Source: Aquibium carbonis
GTDB taxonomy: Bacteria; Pseudomonadota; Alphaproteobacteria; Rhizobiales; Rhizobiaceae
Assembly (NCBI RefSeq): GCF_003970795.1
Contig: NZ_RWKW01000026.1
Coordinates: 27,618 to 91,617 of the forward strand
Reading direction: 5' to 3'
DNA: 64,000 bases
Part shown: piece after piece, positions 44,033 to 53,563 of the stretch
How positions within the stretch are numbered: the first letter of the stretch is position 1
How the letters are laid out: every line of letters begins with the position of its first letter
The notes under the pieces: model-generated
The model's database searches: none
Told to the model about the DNA's origin: nothing
What the model saw: the letters and a program-made list of their open reading frames with translations, nothing else
Position numbers and translations under genes: made by a program

Positions 44033-45025
44033 ATGGCTGTGCTCGTCACGGGTGGCGCCGGCTATATCGGCAGCCACATGGTATGGGAATTGCTCGACGC
44101 GGGCGAGGATGTCGTCGTCATCGACAATCTCTCGACCGGCTTCGAATGGGCGATGGCGCCGGAAGCGACGTTCTACAAGGGTGACGTTGCCGACCGGCGC
44201 CTCGTCAGGCGCGTCATCCGCGACCATTCGGTGGACGCGATCATCCATTTCGCCGGCTCGGTCGTGGTGCCCGAATCGATCTCACGACCGCTGTTCTACT
44301 ACGAGAACAACACCTGCAAGTCGCGCGCGCTGATCGAGCACGCGGTGGCCGGCGGTGTCCGTCACTTCATCTTCTCCTCGACCGCGGCGATCTACGCGGC
44401 CGGCGATTCGCGGCCGCTCGACGAGGAGGCGCTCGTCGCCCCGCAGACGCCCTACGGCATGTCCAAGTTCATGGTCGAACTGATGCTCCGCGACGTGGCG
44501 GTCGCGCATCCGCTCGACTACGCGATCCTGCGCTATTTCAATGTCGCAGGCGCCGACCCGAAGGGCCGCGCCGGACAGTCGACGAAAGGCGCCACGCACC
44601 TGATCAAGGTCGTCTGCGAGGCGGCCCATGGCCGACGCGACCATGTCGACGTTTACGGCGCCGACTGGGAAACGCGCGACGGGACCGGGATTCGCGACTA
44701 CATCCACGTCTCCGATCTCGTCCTGGCCCACCGCCTGGCCTTGCAACGCCTGCGCAATGGCGGCGGCAACCTCGTGGCGAACTGCGGCTACGGACGCGGA
44801 TATTCCGTCCGGGAAGTGATCGACAGCGCCAAGCGGGTTGCGGGAAAGGATTTCCCCGTGGCCTTCGCGCCGCGCCGTCCCGGCGATCTCCCCTCGGTGA
44901 TCGCCAATGCGGCGAGGGCCCGCAAGGAACTGGCCTGGACGCCGCGCTTCGACGCGATCGACGACATCATCGAGACCTCGCTTGCCTGGGAAGACAGCCT
45001 GTCGCGGAAGAACTCGGCCGCCTGA
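44033..45025 (+). CDS. galE: UDP-glucose 4-epimerase
   Basis: Interconverts UDP-glucose and UDP-galactose with bound NAD. 330 residues: GGAGYIGSHMVWELLDAGEDVVVIDNL at the N-terminus is split by the glycine-rich loop; the catalytic Ser in SSTAAIY, the YGMSK tyrosine/lysine pair, RYFNVAGAD, and GIRDYIHVSDL follow. It can supply galactose for either polysaccharide cluster in the window. The start is set at ATG 44033, two bases after a weak site; the frame opens at 44003. A hairpin follows the stop. Confidence 0.93.
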   Translation: MAVLVTGGAGYIGSHMVWELLDAGEDVVVIDNLSTGFEWAMAPEATFYKGDVADRRLVRRVIRDHSVDAIIHFAGSVVVPESISRPLFYYENNTCKSRALIEHAVAGGVRHFIFSSTAAIYAAGDSRPLDEEALVAPQTPYGMSKFMVELMLRDVAVAHPLDYAILRYFNVAGADPKGRAGQSTKGATHLIKVVCEAAHGRRDHVDVYGADWETRDGTGIRDYIHVSDLVLAHRLALQRLRNGGGNLVANCGYGRGYSVREVIDSAKRVAGKDFPVAFAPRRPGDLPSVIANAARARKELAWTPRFDAIDDIIETSLAWEDSLSRKNSAA

Positions 45026-45035
45026 GCGTGTGGCT

Positions 45036-45059
45036 GCTCCCGCCGTCGATGGCGGGAGC
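45036..45059 (+). terminator. Hairpin after galE
   Basis: GCTCCCGCC (45036-45044) and GGCGGGAGC (45051-45059) pair perfectly around a six-base loop, 11 bases after the galE stop. No T-run follows, so termination would be Rho-assisted or the stem may only protect the 3' end. Confidence 0.55.
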
Positions 45060-45139
45060 GGACCCCGGCCAAGGCAATCATCGGCCTTGTCACGACCCTC
45101 GCCATCTGGAACGCTGCCGCAAAGCGACGGGGACAGACG

Positions 45140-45514
45140 ATGATCGACGAAGGCTTCTTCAACGCGCTCCTGCACTGGACCACCCGCTCGATCGAGGTGG
45201 CCGGGATCGCCGCAATCGTGCTCGGCATTCTGCTGGCGACGGCGCGTTTCGGTCTTCGCCATATCCTCGACAGTCAGCGCGAGATGACGTTCCAGCGCTA
45301 TCGCGGCGATGTGGGTCGCTCGATCCTGCTCGGACTGGAGTTCCTGGTGGCAGCCGACATCATCAACACGGTCGCGATCGACCCGACGCTCGAGAGCCTC
45401 GCCGTGCTGGCCGGGATCGTCCTCATTCGAACCTTCCTGAGTTTCGCCCTCGAAGTCGAGATCGAAGGGCGCTTCCCCTGGCAGGCCCGTCCGGACGATC
45501 AGCCGCGCAGATAG
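45140..45514 (+). CDS. DUF1622 family membrane protein
   Basis: 124 residues with three membrane helices (SIEVAGIAAIVLGILLATA, then SILLGLEFLVAADIIN and LAVLAGIVLIRTFLSFALEV). The conserved charged loop between the first two (FQRYRGDVGRSILLGLE) and the ending FALEVEIEGRFPW are typical of DUF1622. Function is unknown. It converges on and overlaps by 16 bases the end of the small exported protein gene. Confidence 0.85.
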   Translation: MIDEGFFNALLHWTTRSIEVAGIAAIVLGILLATARFGLRHILDSQREMTFQRYRGDVGRSILLGLEFLVAADIINTVAIDPTLESLAVLAGIVLIRTFLSFALEVEIEGRFPWQARPDDQPRR

Positions 45515-45972
45515 GGATTGCGCCGCGGCAAGGGCGTCAGACGGATCAGGCAGCTTCCATCGTCGCCGCGTGAGAATTCGACCAGCGTGTCGCGTTCGGC
45601 ATCGGCCCAGAGCCAGCGCTGCGAGGGTGAACTCCGACGTGACACCGGGGCACCATGTTGCTGCAAGAGGGCATCCGACGCCGCATCGCAGTCCCTGACC
45701 TCGTCGGACGGTCGCAACTCCACCAGACCGAGTTCGCCGAACTCGCTGAAGCCGAGCCGGGCCTGGAAATCGATCCCGGACGCTTCGACGTCGACCGCAA
45801 GGAGCATGGTCAGGCTCGATCCCGCGACCGGCTCGTCCACACGCCCGGTGCCGGCAGGCGCCGCAAGGCGGGCGGCGTGCTGCGTCATGCCCCAGTTCGT
45901 CCATTCCCAGCCCGCCCGGGCGGGCGTGGAAACACAGGTGGAGAAAGCGATGGCGAAGAGGAACAGGCGCAT
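45499..45972 (-). CDS. Putative exported protein
   Basis: 157 residues. A signal peptide MRLFLFAIAFSTCVSTPARA with a predicted cut after ARA leads to a mature part beginning GWEWTNWGMT. The remainder alternates strands and acidic loops (DGSCLIRLTPL), with two cysteines. I know no family name; several alphaproteobacterial periplasmic proteins start with a similar W-rich block. The ATG at 45972 is chosen for the signal peptide; the frame opens at 46008. Confidence 0.65.
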   Translation of the reverse strand: MRLFLFAIAFSTCVSTPARAGWEWTNWGMTQHAARLAAPAGTGRVDEPVAGSSLTMLLAVDVEASGIDFQARLGFSEFGELGLVELRPSDEVRDCDAASDALLQQHGAPVSRRSSPSQRWLWADAERDTLVEFSRGDDGSCLIRLTPLPRRNPYLRG

Positions 45973-46097
45973 GTCTGGTGCAATGCACCATGAGCCCGGC
46001 ACATGCACCCTCGAACACCGGCAGCGGTAAACATACCCTTTTTGCGAGGCGCTTGATTCGACGGAATGAGCGCGACGGCAGATCGTTGGTTCGGCGT

Positions 46098-47066
46098 CTA
46101 TCGTCGCCGGCCCGCCGCGCTGATACCCACCGCCGCGACGATGATCAGGCCGGTGGTCAGGTCCTTGTAAAAGGGGTCGGCGTTGAGGATGTTGAACCCA
46201 TTGTTGATCAGCGCCAGCATGAAGACACCGGCCACCGAGCGCCAGACAGCACCCTGCCCGCCGTAGATCGACGTGCCGCCGATGATGACGGCCGCGATGG
46301 CCTCGAGTTCCATGCCCGTGCCGGCCGTCGCCTGGCCGAGAGAGATGCGGGAGGTGGCGATGGCGGCTGCCAGCCCCGCCGCGAAGCCGTTGATGGAAAA
46401 GGCGACGATCTTGACGCGTTTGGTGCGGATACCCGAGAGGATCGCGGCTTCCTCGTTGCCACCGACGGCGAGGATCTTGCGTCCGATCGTCGATCGGTTC
46501 AGCAGGATGGTCAGCGCCACGGCGAAGACGACCAGCACGATCACCGCGTAAAAGACCACGCCGATCCGGCCACGGCCGAGCCAGGTGAAATCGTCCAGCC
46601 GCACCGGTAGCAGCGTGCCGCCGGTGATGAGGATGGCGATACCGCGATAGACCAGCCCCGTCGCCAGCGTCGCAAGGAAGGAATGGATGTTCAGCGTCGT
46701 GATGGTCAGCCCGTTGACGAAGCCGAGCAGCATGCCGACCAGCGGCGCGGCCATCAGCCCGGCATAGGGGTGGACGTTGAGCGCGAGCCAGGCGGCTGTC
46801 ACGCTTGCCACGGCGAAGATCGCCGCGACCGACAGATCGAAGCCGCCGCAGATGATGACCAGCGTCATCGCTGCCGCCATGATGGCAAGCGGCGTGTTCT
46901 GGTTGAGGATGTTGATCAGGTTCTGAACCGTGAGGAAGGAATTGCTCGACAGCGAGAGCAGCACCATCAGGACGAGGATCATCACCGCGACCGCATAGGT
47001 CTGGAGAAACCTCAGGGCGGCCGCGACACTGATGCCCTGTTCCGTCCCGCGCGCGCTCGTCGTCAT
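46098..47066 (-). CDS. CUT2-type (RbsC-like) ABC transporter permease
   Basis: 322 residues, about nine to ten membrane helices. Family blocks: NLINILNQNTPLAIMAAAMTLVI at the first helices, GGFDLSVAAIFAV, the cytoplasmic coupling segment GIRTKRVKIVAFSINGFAAGLAA, and GGTSIYGGQGAVWRSVAGVF near the end. These are the features of ribose/xylose-type permeases. It is the last gene of the minus-strand operon and overlaps the ATPase gene by ATGA. No second permease is present, so it probably acts as a homodimer. Confidence 0.92.
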   Translation of the reverse strand: MTTSARGTEQGISVAAALRFLQTYAVAVMILVLMVLLSLSSNSFLTVQNLINILNQNTPLAIMAAAMTLVIICGGFDLSVAAIFAVASVTAAWLALNVHPYAGLMAAPLVGMLLGFVNGLTITTLNIHSFLATLATGLVYRGIAILITGGTLLPVRLDDFTWLGRGRIGVVFYAVIVLVVFAVALTILLNRSTIGRKILAVGGNEEAAILSGIRTKRVKIVAFSINGFAAGLAAAIATSRISLGQATAGTGMELEAIAAVIIGGTSIYGGQGAVWRSVAGVFMLALINNGFNILNADPFYKDLTTGLIIVAAVGISAAGRRR

Positions 47067-48634
47067 GCCGTTGCCCCTGCCTTGTCGGCGCCCTGTTCGT
47101 GAAACAGCCGCCAGATCACCTCGTCCACCGTCGTTTCGGCTGGAACGATTTCGCCGGTGACGCGGCCGCCCGAGACCGTGTAGGCGCGATGCGCCAGCCC
47201 CAGCACCTCCTCGATTTCCGACGAGATGAGCAGGATGGCAGCGCCGCGCCGCGCCGTCTCGCCGATGAATTCGTGGATGCGGCGGCGCGCGCCGATGTCG
47301 ACGCCGCGGCTCGGTTCGTCGAGAATGACGATGCGGGGATCGCCGAGGATCCACTTGCCCATCACCACCTTCTGCTGGTTACCACCCGAGTAATTGGCGA
47401 CTTCGCCGTCGACATGGCCGGGCTGGACGCCGAAATAGTCGATCAGGCGGCGCGCCTCGCTGCGCTCCGCGCCTGCGCGGACCAGCCCGAAACGCGCGAA
47501 GGCCGAAAGGTGCGGCAGGGTGATGTTGGGTCGCACGGTCTGCGTCAGGACGAGCCCCTGCTTGCGGCGGTCCTCGGGCACCATGGCAAGGCCGCGTTCG
47601 ATGGAGGATCGCGGCGAGCGGTCGGCATAGACTTCGCCGGCAACCGTTACCATGCCTGCGACCGAGGCATCTGCGCCGAAGATCGCGCGGGCGATTTCCG
47701 TGCGCCCGCTGCCGACCAGCCCGACGAGGCCGACGATCTCGCCGGGCCAGAGATGGAGATCCGCGCCGCGCACCCCGGTCGACGTGACAAGGCCGCGCAC
47801 GGAGAGAAGCGGCGTGCCGGTGCGGTCCGGCTCGGGCGGAAGCGGCGGATAGGCGACATCGGCCGCGGGCCGGCCAATCATGGCGGCGATCAGCGAGGCC
47901 TTGGTCTCGTTGGCTGCTGGCGACGTGCGGATGACGGCGCCGTCGCGCATGACGGTGACGGTGTCGCAGACGTCGAGCACGTGGTCGAGAAAGTGCGAGA
48001 CGTAGATGATGGTGCAGCCGCGGTCCCGCAGCTTGCGCATGACGCCGTGCAGGCGCTCGGCTTCGTCGTGGGTCAGTGACGAGGTCGGCTCGTCCATGAC
48101 GATGACGCGCGCCTCGCGGGCGAGCGCTCGCATGATCTCGACCTTCTGCTGGTCGGCGATCGAGAGCGAGCCGGCGGTTGCCGCGGGATCGAGGTCGAAG
48201 CCGGCGAAGGCGGCGATGTCGGCAAGCCGCCGGTCCTCGTCACCGACCAGAAAGCCGACGCGGCTGTGCTCGATGCCGAGGAAGACGTTCTCGGCGACCG
48301 ACAGCGCCGGCACGAGTTGCAGTTCCTGGTGCATCATCGCGACGCCGCGCGCCAGCGCCAGCGGCGGATCCCACTGCGTGACGCTCTCGCCAAAGACCAT
48401 CAGGTCGCCGGAAGAGCGCGAGTAGTAGCCGCCGACGATCTTGCCGACCGTGGACTTGCCGGCGCCGTTTTCGCCGATAAGCCCGTGGATCTCGCCGGGA
48501 AGGAAGTCGATGGACACGTCGCGCAGAACCTCGACGCCGGAGAAGGATTTCGAAACGCCGGAGAGGCTGATGCAAGGGGCGGACGCTTCAGCGCGTGCCG
48601 CCTGTCCCGTTTCGACCTCCGTTCCAGCCGCCAT
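47063..48634 (-). CDS. CUT2-type (RbsA-like) ABC transporter ATPase, two nucleotide-binding domains
   Basis: 523 residues with two ATPase modules. The first has Walker A GENGAGKST, signature LSIADQQKVEI and Walker B VIVMDEPTS. The second lacks a normal Walker A (GLVGSGRTE) but has NYSGGNQQKVVMGKWI and IVILDEPSRGVDIGA. This asymmetry is usual in RbsA-type proteins. The start is set at ATG 48634 because GGAAAGG lies 6 bases before; the TTG at 48649 is part of that site. It powers the permease encoded next. Confidence 0.94.
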   Translation of the reverse strand: MAAGTEVETGQAARAEASAPCISLSGVSKSFSGVEVLRDVSIDFLPGEIHGLIGENGAGKSTVGKIVGGYYSRSSGDLMVFGESVTQWDPPLALARGVAMMHQELQLVPALSVAENVFLGIEHSRVGFLVGDEDRRLADIAAFAGFDLDPAATAGSLSIADQQKVEIMRALAREARVIVMDEPTSSLTHDEAERLHGVMRKLRDRGCTIIYVSHFLDHVLDVCDTVTVMRDGAVIRTSPAANETKASLIAAMIGRPAADVAYPPLPPEPDRTGTPLLSVRGLVTSTGVRGADLHLWPGEIVGLVGLVGSGRTEIARAIFGADASVAGMVTVAGEVYADRSPRSSIERGLAMVPEDRRKQGLVLTQTVRPNITLPHLSAFARFGLVRAGAERSEARRLIDYFGVQPGHVDGEVANYSGGNQQKVVMGKWILGDPRIVILDEPSRGVDIGARRRIHEFIGETARRGAAILLISSEIEEVLGLAHRAYTVSGGRVTGEIVPAETTVDEVIWRLFHEQGADKAGATA

Positions 48635-48681
48635 CTCGTGCCTTTCCAACCCGCTGCGAACCGCCGGCTTCTCGCCGTCGG

Positions 48682-50385
48682 TCAGGCTCTCGCCTCGGTG
48701 CGGACGGGATCCACCGTCAGGTCCGAGCCGATCGCCACACCATAATGCGAAAGGGCTGCCTCGCGCGAGACCGCGCCGGACACGACATCGTGGAGGACCT
48801 CGTCGACGGGTCGCGTCTTCGGGTTGCCATTGCCACCGCCGCCACCGGTTCGGGTGACGAAGAGCGTGCCCTTCTCGAAGCGCCGGGCGCGCATCTTCAG
48901 CGGCTTTTCTACGCGGCCGTCAGGGTGGATGATGTCGTTGTCGGGGCCTTGCCCGTCGCCGCCGCCATTGATGCCCCAGGCCGGCGTACGCGAGCGCTCG
49001 AACCACAGCGCGCCGTAGCAATCCTCGAGCAGCCGATAGCTGCGCACGACACCCATGCCGCCGCGCCAGCGCCCCGGCCCGCCGGAATCCTGGCGCAGAG
49101 AGAACTCCTCGACCCGCACTGGGAACTTGGTCTCGTAGACCTCGGCAGGAAGGTTGCGGAAGCCGCCATTGACGAGGTTGATCAGCGCGCTTTCGCCGTC
49201 AGAGCCGTTGGCGCCGCCCCAGCCGCCGGCCGTCGGCTCGACCGAGATCCACTGGCCGCGGTCGGACTCCATGTCGAAGAAGGCCGCGACCATGGAGTCG
49301 CCGTAATGCGCGGCGGTCGCCTTTTCGGGCATCGCCTCGCCGAGGCAGGAGATCATCAGGTCGGCGAGTAGGCCGAGACCGGTGAAGTACCATTCGCAGG
49401 CGGCAGGCTCGCGCGCGTTGAAGATGCACTTGTCGGGGATGCGCACCTCCATGGTGGAGAAGGAGCCGCCGGTGATCGCCCGGTCCGGGCTGATCATGGT
49501 CTTGTAGGCAAGCCGCAGCAGCGACTCGGTCTGCACCGCGCCGCAGTTGATCGAGCCCTGCACCGGACCCGAAGAGCCCTCGAGATCGATGATCATCTTC
49601 TCGCCCTCGATCGTCAGGCGAAGCGCGACCTTGACCGGGTCGGTGGTGACGCCGTCGTCGTCGAGATAGCCCTCGCGATAGTAGCTGCCGTCCTTGAGCT
49701 TGCCGATCGCCTCGCGATCGAGCAGCCTGGCCTGCTCGAAGATGTTGGCACAGGCGGCGCGATAGGTGTCGGCCCCGATCCGGTCGAGGATCTGCGACAG
49801 CCGCTTCTCGCCGGTGCGGATCGAGGTGATCTGGGCGTTCAGGTCGCCGATCGTCATGTCCTTCAGCCGCGTATTGCGGGTGAGAAGGTCGTACCATTCG
49901 GGAATGCGCTTGAACTTCGTCACGATGCGGGTCGGTCCGAGCCGCAGGCCCTCATGGAAGATCGAGGTCGAGCCCATGGTGGAGCCGGGGTCGATGGCGC
50001 CGATGTCCTGCCAATGCGCGCGCGCCGCGCCGAAGCCGACGAGCTCGTCCTTGTAGAAGAGGGGACCGATGGCGGTGACGTCGTGCAGATGCGTGCCCTG
50101 CAGGTAGGAATCGTTGAGGATGAAGATGTCGCCGGGATGGATGTCCTCGCCGTAGCGATCCAGCACCAGCTTCACGCAGGCATCGATCGCGCCGACGAAG
50201 AGCGGCACGCCGGTCGACTGGCCGAGCATGTTGCCCTTCTCGTCGAGCAGCGCGACGGCACTGTCGCGCCCTTCGTAGATGATCGCCGAGAAAGCGGAAC
50301 GCCACAGCGCGGCATTCATGTCCTTGGCGCAGGAGATGACGAAGTTGCGGACGACTTCGGTGGTGATCGGATCGGCATGGGCCAT
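48682..50385 (-). CDS. Hydantoinase B/oxoprolinase family protein (HyuB)
   Basis: 567 residues of the HyuB family. It has AHADPITTEVVRNFVISCAKDM (split by the start), FILNDSYLQGTHLHDVTAIGPLF with the metal-binding histidines and aspartate, and GSINCGAVQTESLLRLAYK. GSDGESALIN and the glycine-rich C-terminal block GRVEKPLKM follow. It works as the second subunit with HyuA in ATP-dependent opening of hydantoins, 5-oxoproline or related cyclic amides, or in ketone carboxylases. AAGGA precedes the ATG. It starts 14 bases after the HyuA stop. Confidence 0.9.
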   Translation of the reverse strand: MAHADPITTEVVRNFVISCAKDMNAALWRSAFSAIIYEGRDSAVALLDEKGNMLGQSTGVPLFVGAIDACVKLVLDRYGEDIHPGDIFILNDSYLQGTHLHDVTAIGPLFYKDELVGFGAARAHWQDIGAIDPGSTMGSTSIFHEGLRLGPTRIVTKFKRIPEWYDLLTRNTRLKDMTIGDLNAQITSIRTGEKRLSQILDRIGADTYRAACANIFEQARLLDREAIGKLKDGSYYREGYLDDDGVTTDPVKVALRLTIEGEKMIIDLEGSSGPVQGSINCGAVQTESLLRLAYKTMISPDRAITGGSFSTMEVRIPDKCIFNAREPAACEWYFTGLGLLADLMISCLGEAMPEKATAAHYGDSMVAAFFDMESDRGQWISVEPTAGGWGGANGSDGESALINLVNGGFRNLPAEVYETKFPVRVEEFSLRQDSGGPGRWRGGMGVVRSYRLLEDCYGALWFERSRTPAWGINGGGDGQGPDNDIIHPDGRVEKPLKMRARRFEKGTLFVTRTGGGGGNGNPKTRPVDEVLHDVVSGAVSREAALSHYGVAIGSDLTVDPVRTEARA

Positions 50386-50399
50386 GGTCGATGTCCTTC

Positions 50400-52418
50400 T
50401 CAGCGTCGCGTCAGGAGAAGCTGGCCGCCGGTGATCACCTCGGCGCGCCAGTCGGGCGGCAGGATCGTCGTCGCGGTCGCCTCCTCGATGATGGCAGGGC
50501 CTTCGATCGCCTCGCCCTTGGCGAACTCGTCGCGGTTGAGCACGGCTGCGTCATGTTCGACGCCGTCGAAATAGACGCGGCGTGCGCGCGGCGCGGTGCG
50601 ACCCCGCACCGCCGGGTCGGGGATGCCGGGACGGGTGAGCGTACCCAGCGCCGCCACCCGCAGGTTGGCGACCTCCACCTGCGCTTCCGGGCTCGAGTGG
50701 CCGTACTGGCGCTCGTAGGCCTCGTCGAAAGAGGCGCGAACGGCCGCCATGTCGATCGCTCCCGCCGGCACCGGGATGGTCAGGACATATTCCTGGCCGT
50801 GGTAGCGGAAATCGGCGAAGCGCTCGAAGGAGATCTCGGCATCGGCGAAGCCTTCCCGGTTGAGGTAGCCGGTGCCTTCCGCCTCAAGGGCCGAGAACTT
50901 CTCGGCGAGATCTGACCCGTCGATCTGATGCCAGAAGCCGTAATAGGTCATCTTGAAGTCATGCCGGACGTCGGTCTGGAGCATGCCCCAGGCGGAGAAC
51001 GCGCCCGGCATCACGGGGATCACCACTTCGCGGATATCCAGCTGCTGGGCAAGCGCCACAGCCTGCGCCGGCCCTGCCCCACCGAAGGCGACGAGCGCGA
51101 AATCGCGCGGATCGATGCCGCGGCGAATGGTGATGGTGCGGATGGCGTCGGCCATCTTGGCATTGATGATGTCGATGATGCCCTGCGCCATCGCTTCGGT
51201 GGACAGTCCGAAACGGGCGCCCAGCGCGCCCACCGCCTCGCGCGCCTTGTCCTTGTCGAGCGTCATCGAGCCGCCGGCGAAGTTGGACGAATCGAGCCGG
51301 CCGAGTACGAGGTTGGCGTCGCTCACGGTCGGCTCCGTTCCGCCGCGCCCATAACAGGCGGGACCGGGCACCGATCCGGCCGATTTCGGCCCGACGCGGA
51401 CGGCACCCGCCTCTTCCCAGGCGATGGAGCCGCCGCCGGCCCCGATCACGTGGATGTCGACCACCGACATCTGGATCGGCAGGCCTTCGAGCTCGGCCTC
51501 GTTGGATGCGGACGGCTTGCCGTCGATGATGAGGCTGGCATCGAAGGACGTTCCGCCCATGTCGACGCAGATGAGGTTCGGCTTGCCGATTTCGGCGGCC
51601 AGCGTCTGGCCACCGATCGCGCCGCCGACCGGTCCCGACAGGAGCGTCTGCAACGGCATGTCGGTCGCGGCGGCCGCGGTCATGGCGCCACCGTTCGACT
51701 TCATCACGTGAAGCTGCCGGCCTTCCGGCAGACGCGACGAGAGCTGGGCGACAAGTGTGTCGAGGTAGCGCCGCACGACCGGCGCGGCATAGGCGTCCAT
51801 GGCCGTCGTCGACGTGCGGGCATATTCGCGCCACTCCGGCGAGACGCGATGCGACAGGGTGACCGGAATGCCGGGCAGCCGATCCTTCAGGTAGGCCTCG
51901 ACGGCGAGTTCGTGCGCGGCGTTCTTGAACGAGAAGAGCAGGCAGACGGCAACGGCCTCGTAGCCCTTCGTGCGAACCGCCTCCACCACGGCATCGAGTT
52001 CGGCGACGTCGAGTGCGGTTTCGATCTCGCCCTTCGCATTGACGCGCTCGGTCACGGTGTAGGTGTCTGGGATTTCCACCAGCGGCCGGGGTTTGCGCCA
52101 GTGGATCGAGAAGATCTCGCCGCGGTCGTTGCCCTGAATGGTGTAGATGTCGCGGTAGTTCCTGGTGGTGACGAGCGCAACCTTGGCGCCACGCCGGGTC
52201 AGCACCGCGTTGAGACCCACCGTCGTGCCATGCACGAAGAAGGCGATGTCGCCGCCCGAGAGATGCGTTTCGACGCCCTCGATGACGGCGAGCGCCGGAT
52301 TGTGCGGCGTGGACAGAACCTTGAAGGCTTCGCACACGCCGGTTTCGGCATCCTGGAACACAAGATCGGTGAACGTACCGCCAATATCGGCCGACACGCG
52401 ATAGGACCTGCCTGTCAC
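50400..52418 (-). CDS. Hydantoinase A/oxoprolinase family protein (HyuA)
   Basis: 672 residues with an actin-like (ASKHA) ATPase N-terminus: SADIGGTFTDLVF, FVHGTTVGLNAVL, VDMGGTSFDASLI and FGGAGPAQAVALAQQL. The metal and phosphate loops of the hydantoinase/oxoprolinase/acetone-carboxylase family are therefore complete. The start is a GTG at 52418 with GGGAG 8 bases upstream; the longer open frame is not conserved. It pairs with HyuB. The substrate is a cyclic amide or similar, not determined. Confidence 0.9.
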   Translation of the reverse strand: MTGRSYRVSADIGGTFTDLVFQDAETGVCEAFKVLSTPHNPALAVIEGVETHLSGGDIAFFVHGTTVGLNAVLTRRGAKVALVTTRNYRDIYTIQGNDRGEIFSIHWRKPRPLVEIPDTYTVTERVNAKGEIETALDVAELDAVVEAVRTKGYEAVAVCLLFSFKNAAHELAVEAYLKDRLPGIPVTLSHRVSPEWREYARTSTTAMDAYAAPVVRRYLDTLVAQLSSRLPEGRQLHVMKSNGGAMTAAAATDMPLQTLLSGPVGGAIGGQTLAAEIGKPNLICVDMGGTSFDASLIIDGKPSASNEAELEGLPIQMSVVDIHVIGAGGGSIAWEEAGAVRVGPKSAGSVPGPACYGRGGTEPTVSDANLVLGRLDSSNFAGGSMTLDKDKAREAVGALGARFGLSTEAMAQGIIDIINAKMADAIRTITIRRGIDPRDFALVAFGGAGPAQAVALAQQLDIREVVIPVMPGAFSAWGMLQTDVRHDFKMTYYGFWHQIDGSDLAEKFSALEAEGTGYLNREGFADAEISFERFADFRYHGQEYVLTIPVPAGAIDMAAVRASFDEAYERQYGHSSPEAQVEVANLRVAALGTLTRPGIPDPAVRGRTAPRARRVYFDGVEHDAAVLNRDEFAKGEAIEGPAIIEEATATTILPPDWRAEVITGGQLLLTRR

Positions 52419-52452
52419 GTCAATTCTCCCGCAAGAATAGGGTGTCGAAGGG

Positions 52453-52480
52453 GCCGGCCCCGATGCCCCTCGGGGCCGGC
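52453..52480 (-). promoter_or_regulatory. Intercistronic hairpin after the binding-protein gene
   Basis: GCCGGCCCCGA (52453-52463) and TCGGGGCCGGC (52470-52480) form a perfect 11-bp stem with a six-base loop, in the gap of 88 bases between the substrate-binding protein gene and hyuA. No T-run follows. Such stems commonly protect the 3' end of the abundant binding-protein message or partly terminate transcription. Confidence 0.6.
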
Positions 52481-52506
52481 GGTGTCGATCGGGTCGTCTT
52501 CTGGGT

Positions 52507-53505
52507 CTACTGGGCCCATTCGCCCTTGAAGTCCGGATTGGCCTCCAGGACTTCGGCATTGATCATGGCCGGCACGGGGCCGACCTCGTCCATGTTGACG
52601 AAGCTCGGCGCTTCCTTGCCTTCCAGCGTCTTCACGACCGCGTCGAGCGCGTAGGATCCCATCGACACGGGAAACGCCGCAAGCGTCACGTCCCAGCGCC
52701 CCTCGCGGATCGCCTCGATGGCCACGGAGGCAGCGCCGCCGCCCGACAGGTACATCGCCTTGACGTCGCGGCCGGCGGCCTCGATGGCGATTTCGGCCCC
52801 GATCAGGTGCTGGTCGGCATTGGAGAGCACGACGTCGATCGACGCATTGGCCTGCAGGATGTCCTGCATGACGGTCAGCGACCTGTCGGGGTCGTAATTG
52901 CCCTCGCCCGTGGCGACGATCTTGATGTTGGGATGCTGGCCCAGAACCTCGACGTAGCTTTCATAGCGCAGATTGTCGAAGGGATAGATGCGCTGGCCGA
53001 TCAGAATCGCGACGTTGCATGGATCCTTGCCCTCGCAGAACTTCGCAACGTCCTCGGCCTGCGCGCGCGCACCGGCGGCCGGCGGGCCGGCAACGGTGGT
53101 CGTGACGCCCGGAACCTGCGGCTCGAGCTTGGAGAGATCGGGCCCGATCGGGAAGAGCGCGGTTGCCAGCGGTTTTCCTGCCTTGCCCACCTCTTCGACG
53201 GCACCGGCGATGCCGACCGTGTCGTTCGGCACCACGATGAAGGCATCGAACTGGCCGCCGGCCAGAACGTCCTCGATCTGGCTGTACTGGAGCGCGGCGT
53301 TGAACTGGCCATCATAGATGGACGTCTGGACGTTGCCGAGTTCCTTCGCCTTGTTCTGGACACCCTCGTAGATCGCCTGGTTGAAGCCGTTCTGGGCCGA
53401 CGAGGCGAAGACTGCGACCTTCCAGTCCTTGGCATTAGCCGTTCCGGTCAGCGCGGCCGCGACCAGCGCGGTCGACGCCGCAAGACGGCAGATTCCTTTC
53501 AGCAT
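52507..53505 (-). CDS. Periplasmic substrate-binding protein of a CUT2-type ABC transporter
   Basis: About 332 residues. A signal peptide with cleavage near TANA leads to DWKVAVFASSAQNGFNQAIYEG and the two-lobe type I fold typical of ribose/xylose/AI-2 binding proteins: FDAFIVVPNDTVGI, AILIGQRIYPFDNLRYESYV, and VVLSNADQHLIGAEIAIEAAG. GAGGAGA lies 6 bases before the ATG at 53505. First gene of the ABC/hydantoinase operon. The ligand is unknown; the hydantoinase partners argue against a plain sugar. Confidence 0.92.
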   Translation of the reverse strand: MLKGICRLAASTALVAAALTGTANAKDWKVAVFASSAQNGFNQAIYEGVQNKAKELGNVQTSIYDGQFNAALQYSQIEDVLAGGQFDAFIVVPNDTVGIAGAVEEVGKAGKPLATALFPIGPDLSKLEPQVPGVTTTVAGPPAAGARAQAEDVAKFCEGKDPCNVAILIGQRIYPFDNLRYESYVEVLGQHPNIKIVATGEGNYDPDRSLTVMQDILQANASIDVVLSNADQHLIGAEIAIEAAGRDVKAMYLSGGGAASVAIEAIREGRWDVTLAAFPVSMGSYALDAVVKTLEGKEAPSFVNMDEVGPVPAMINAEVLEANPDFKGEWAQ

Positions 53506-53563
53506 GACGGTTCTCCTCTTGTCGGCGTTATGTCGCCATTCCCTCTGGACAACAGGATCGTAG

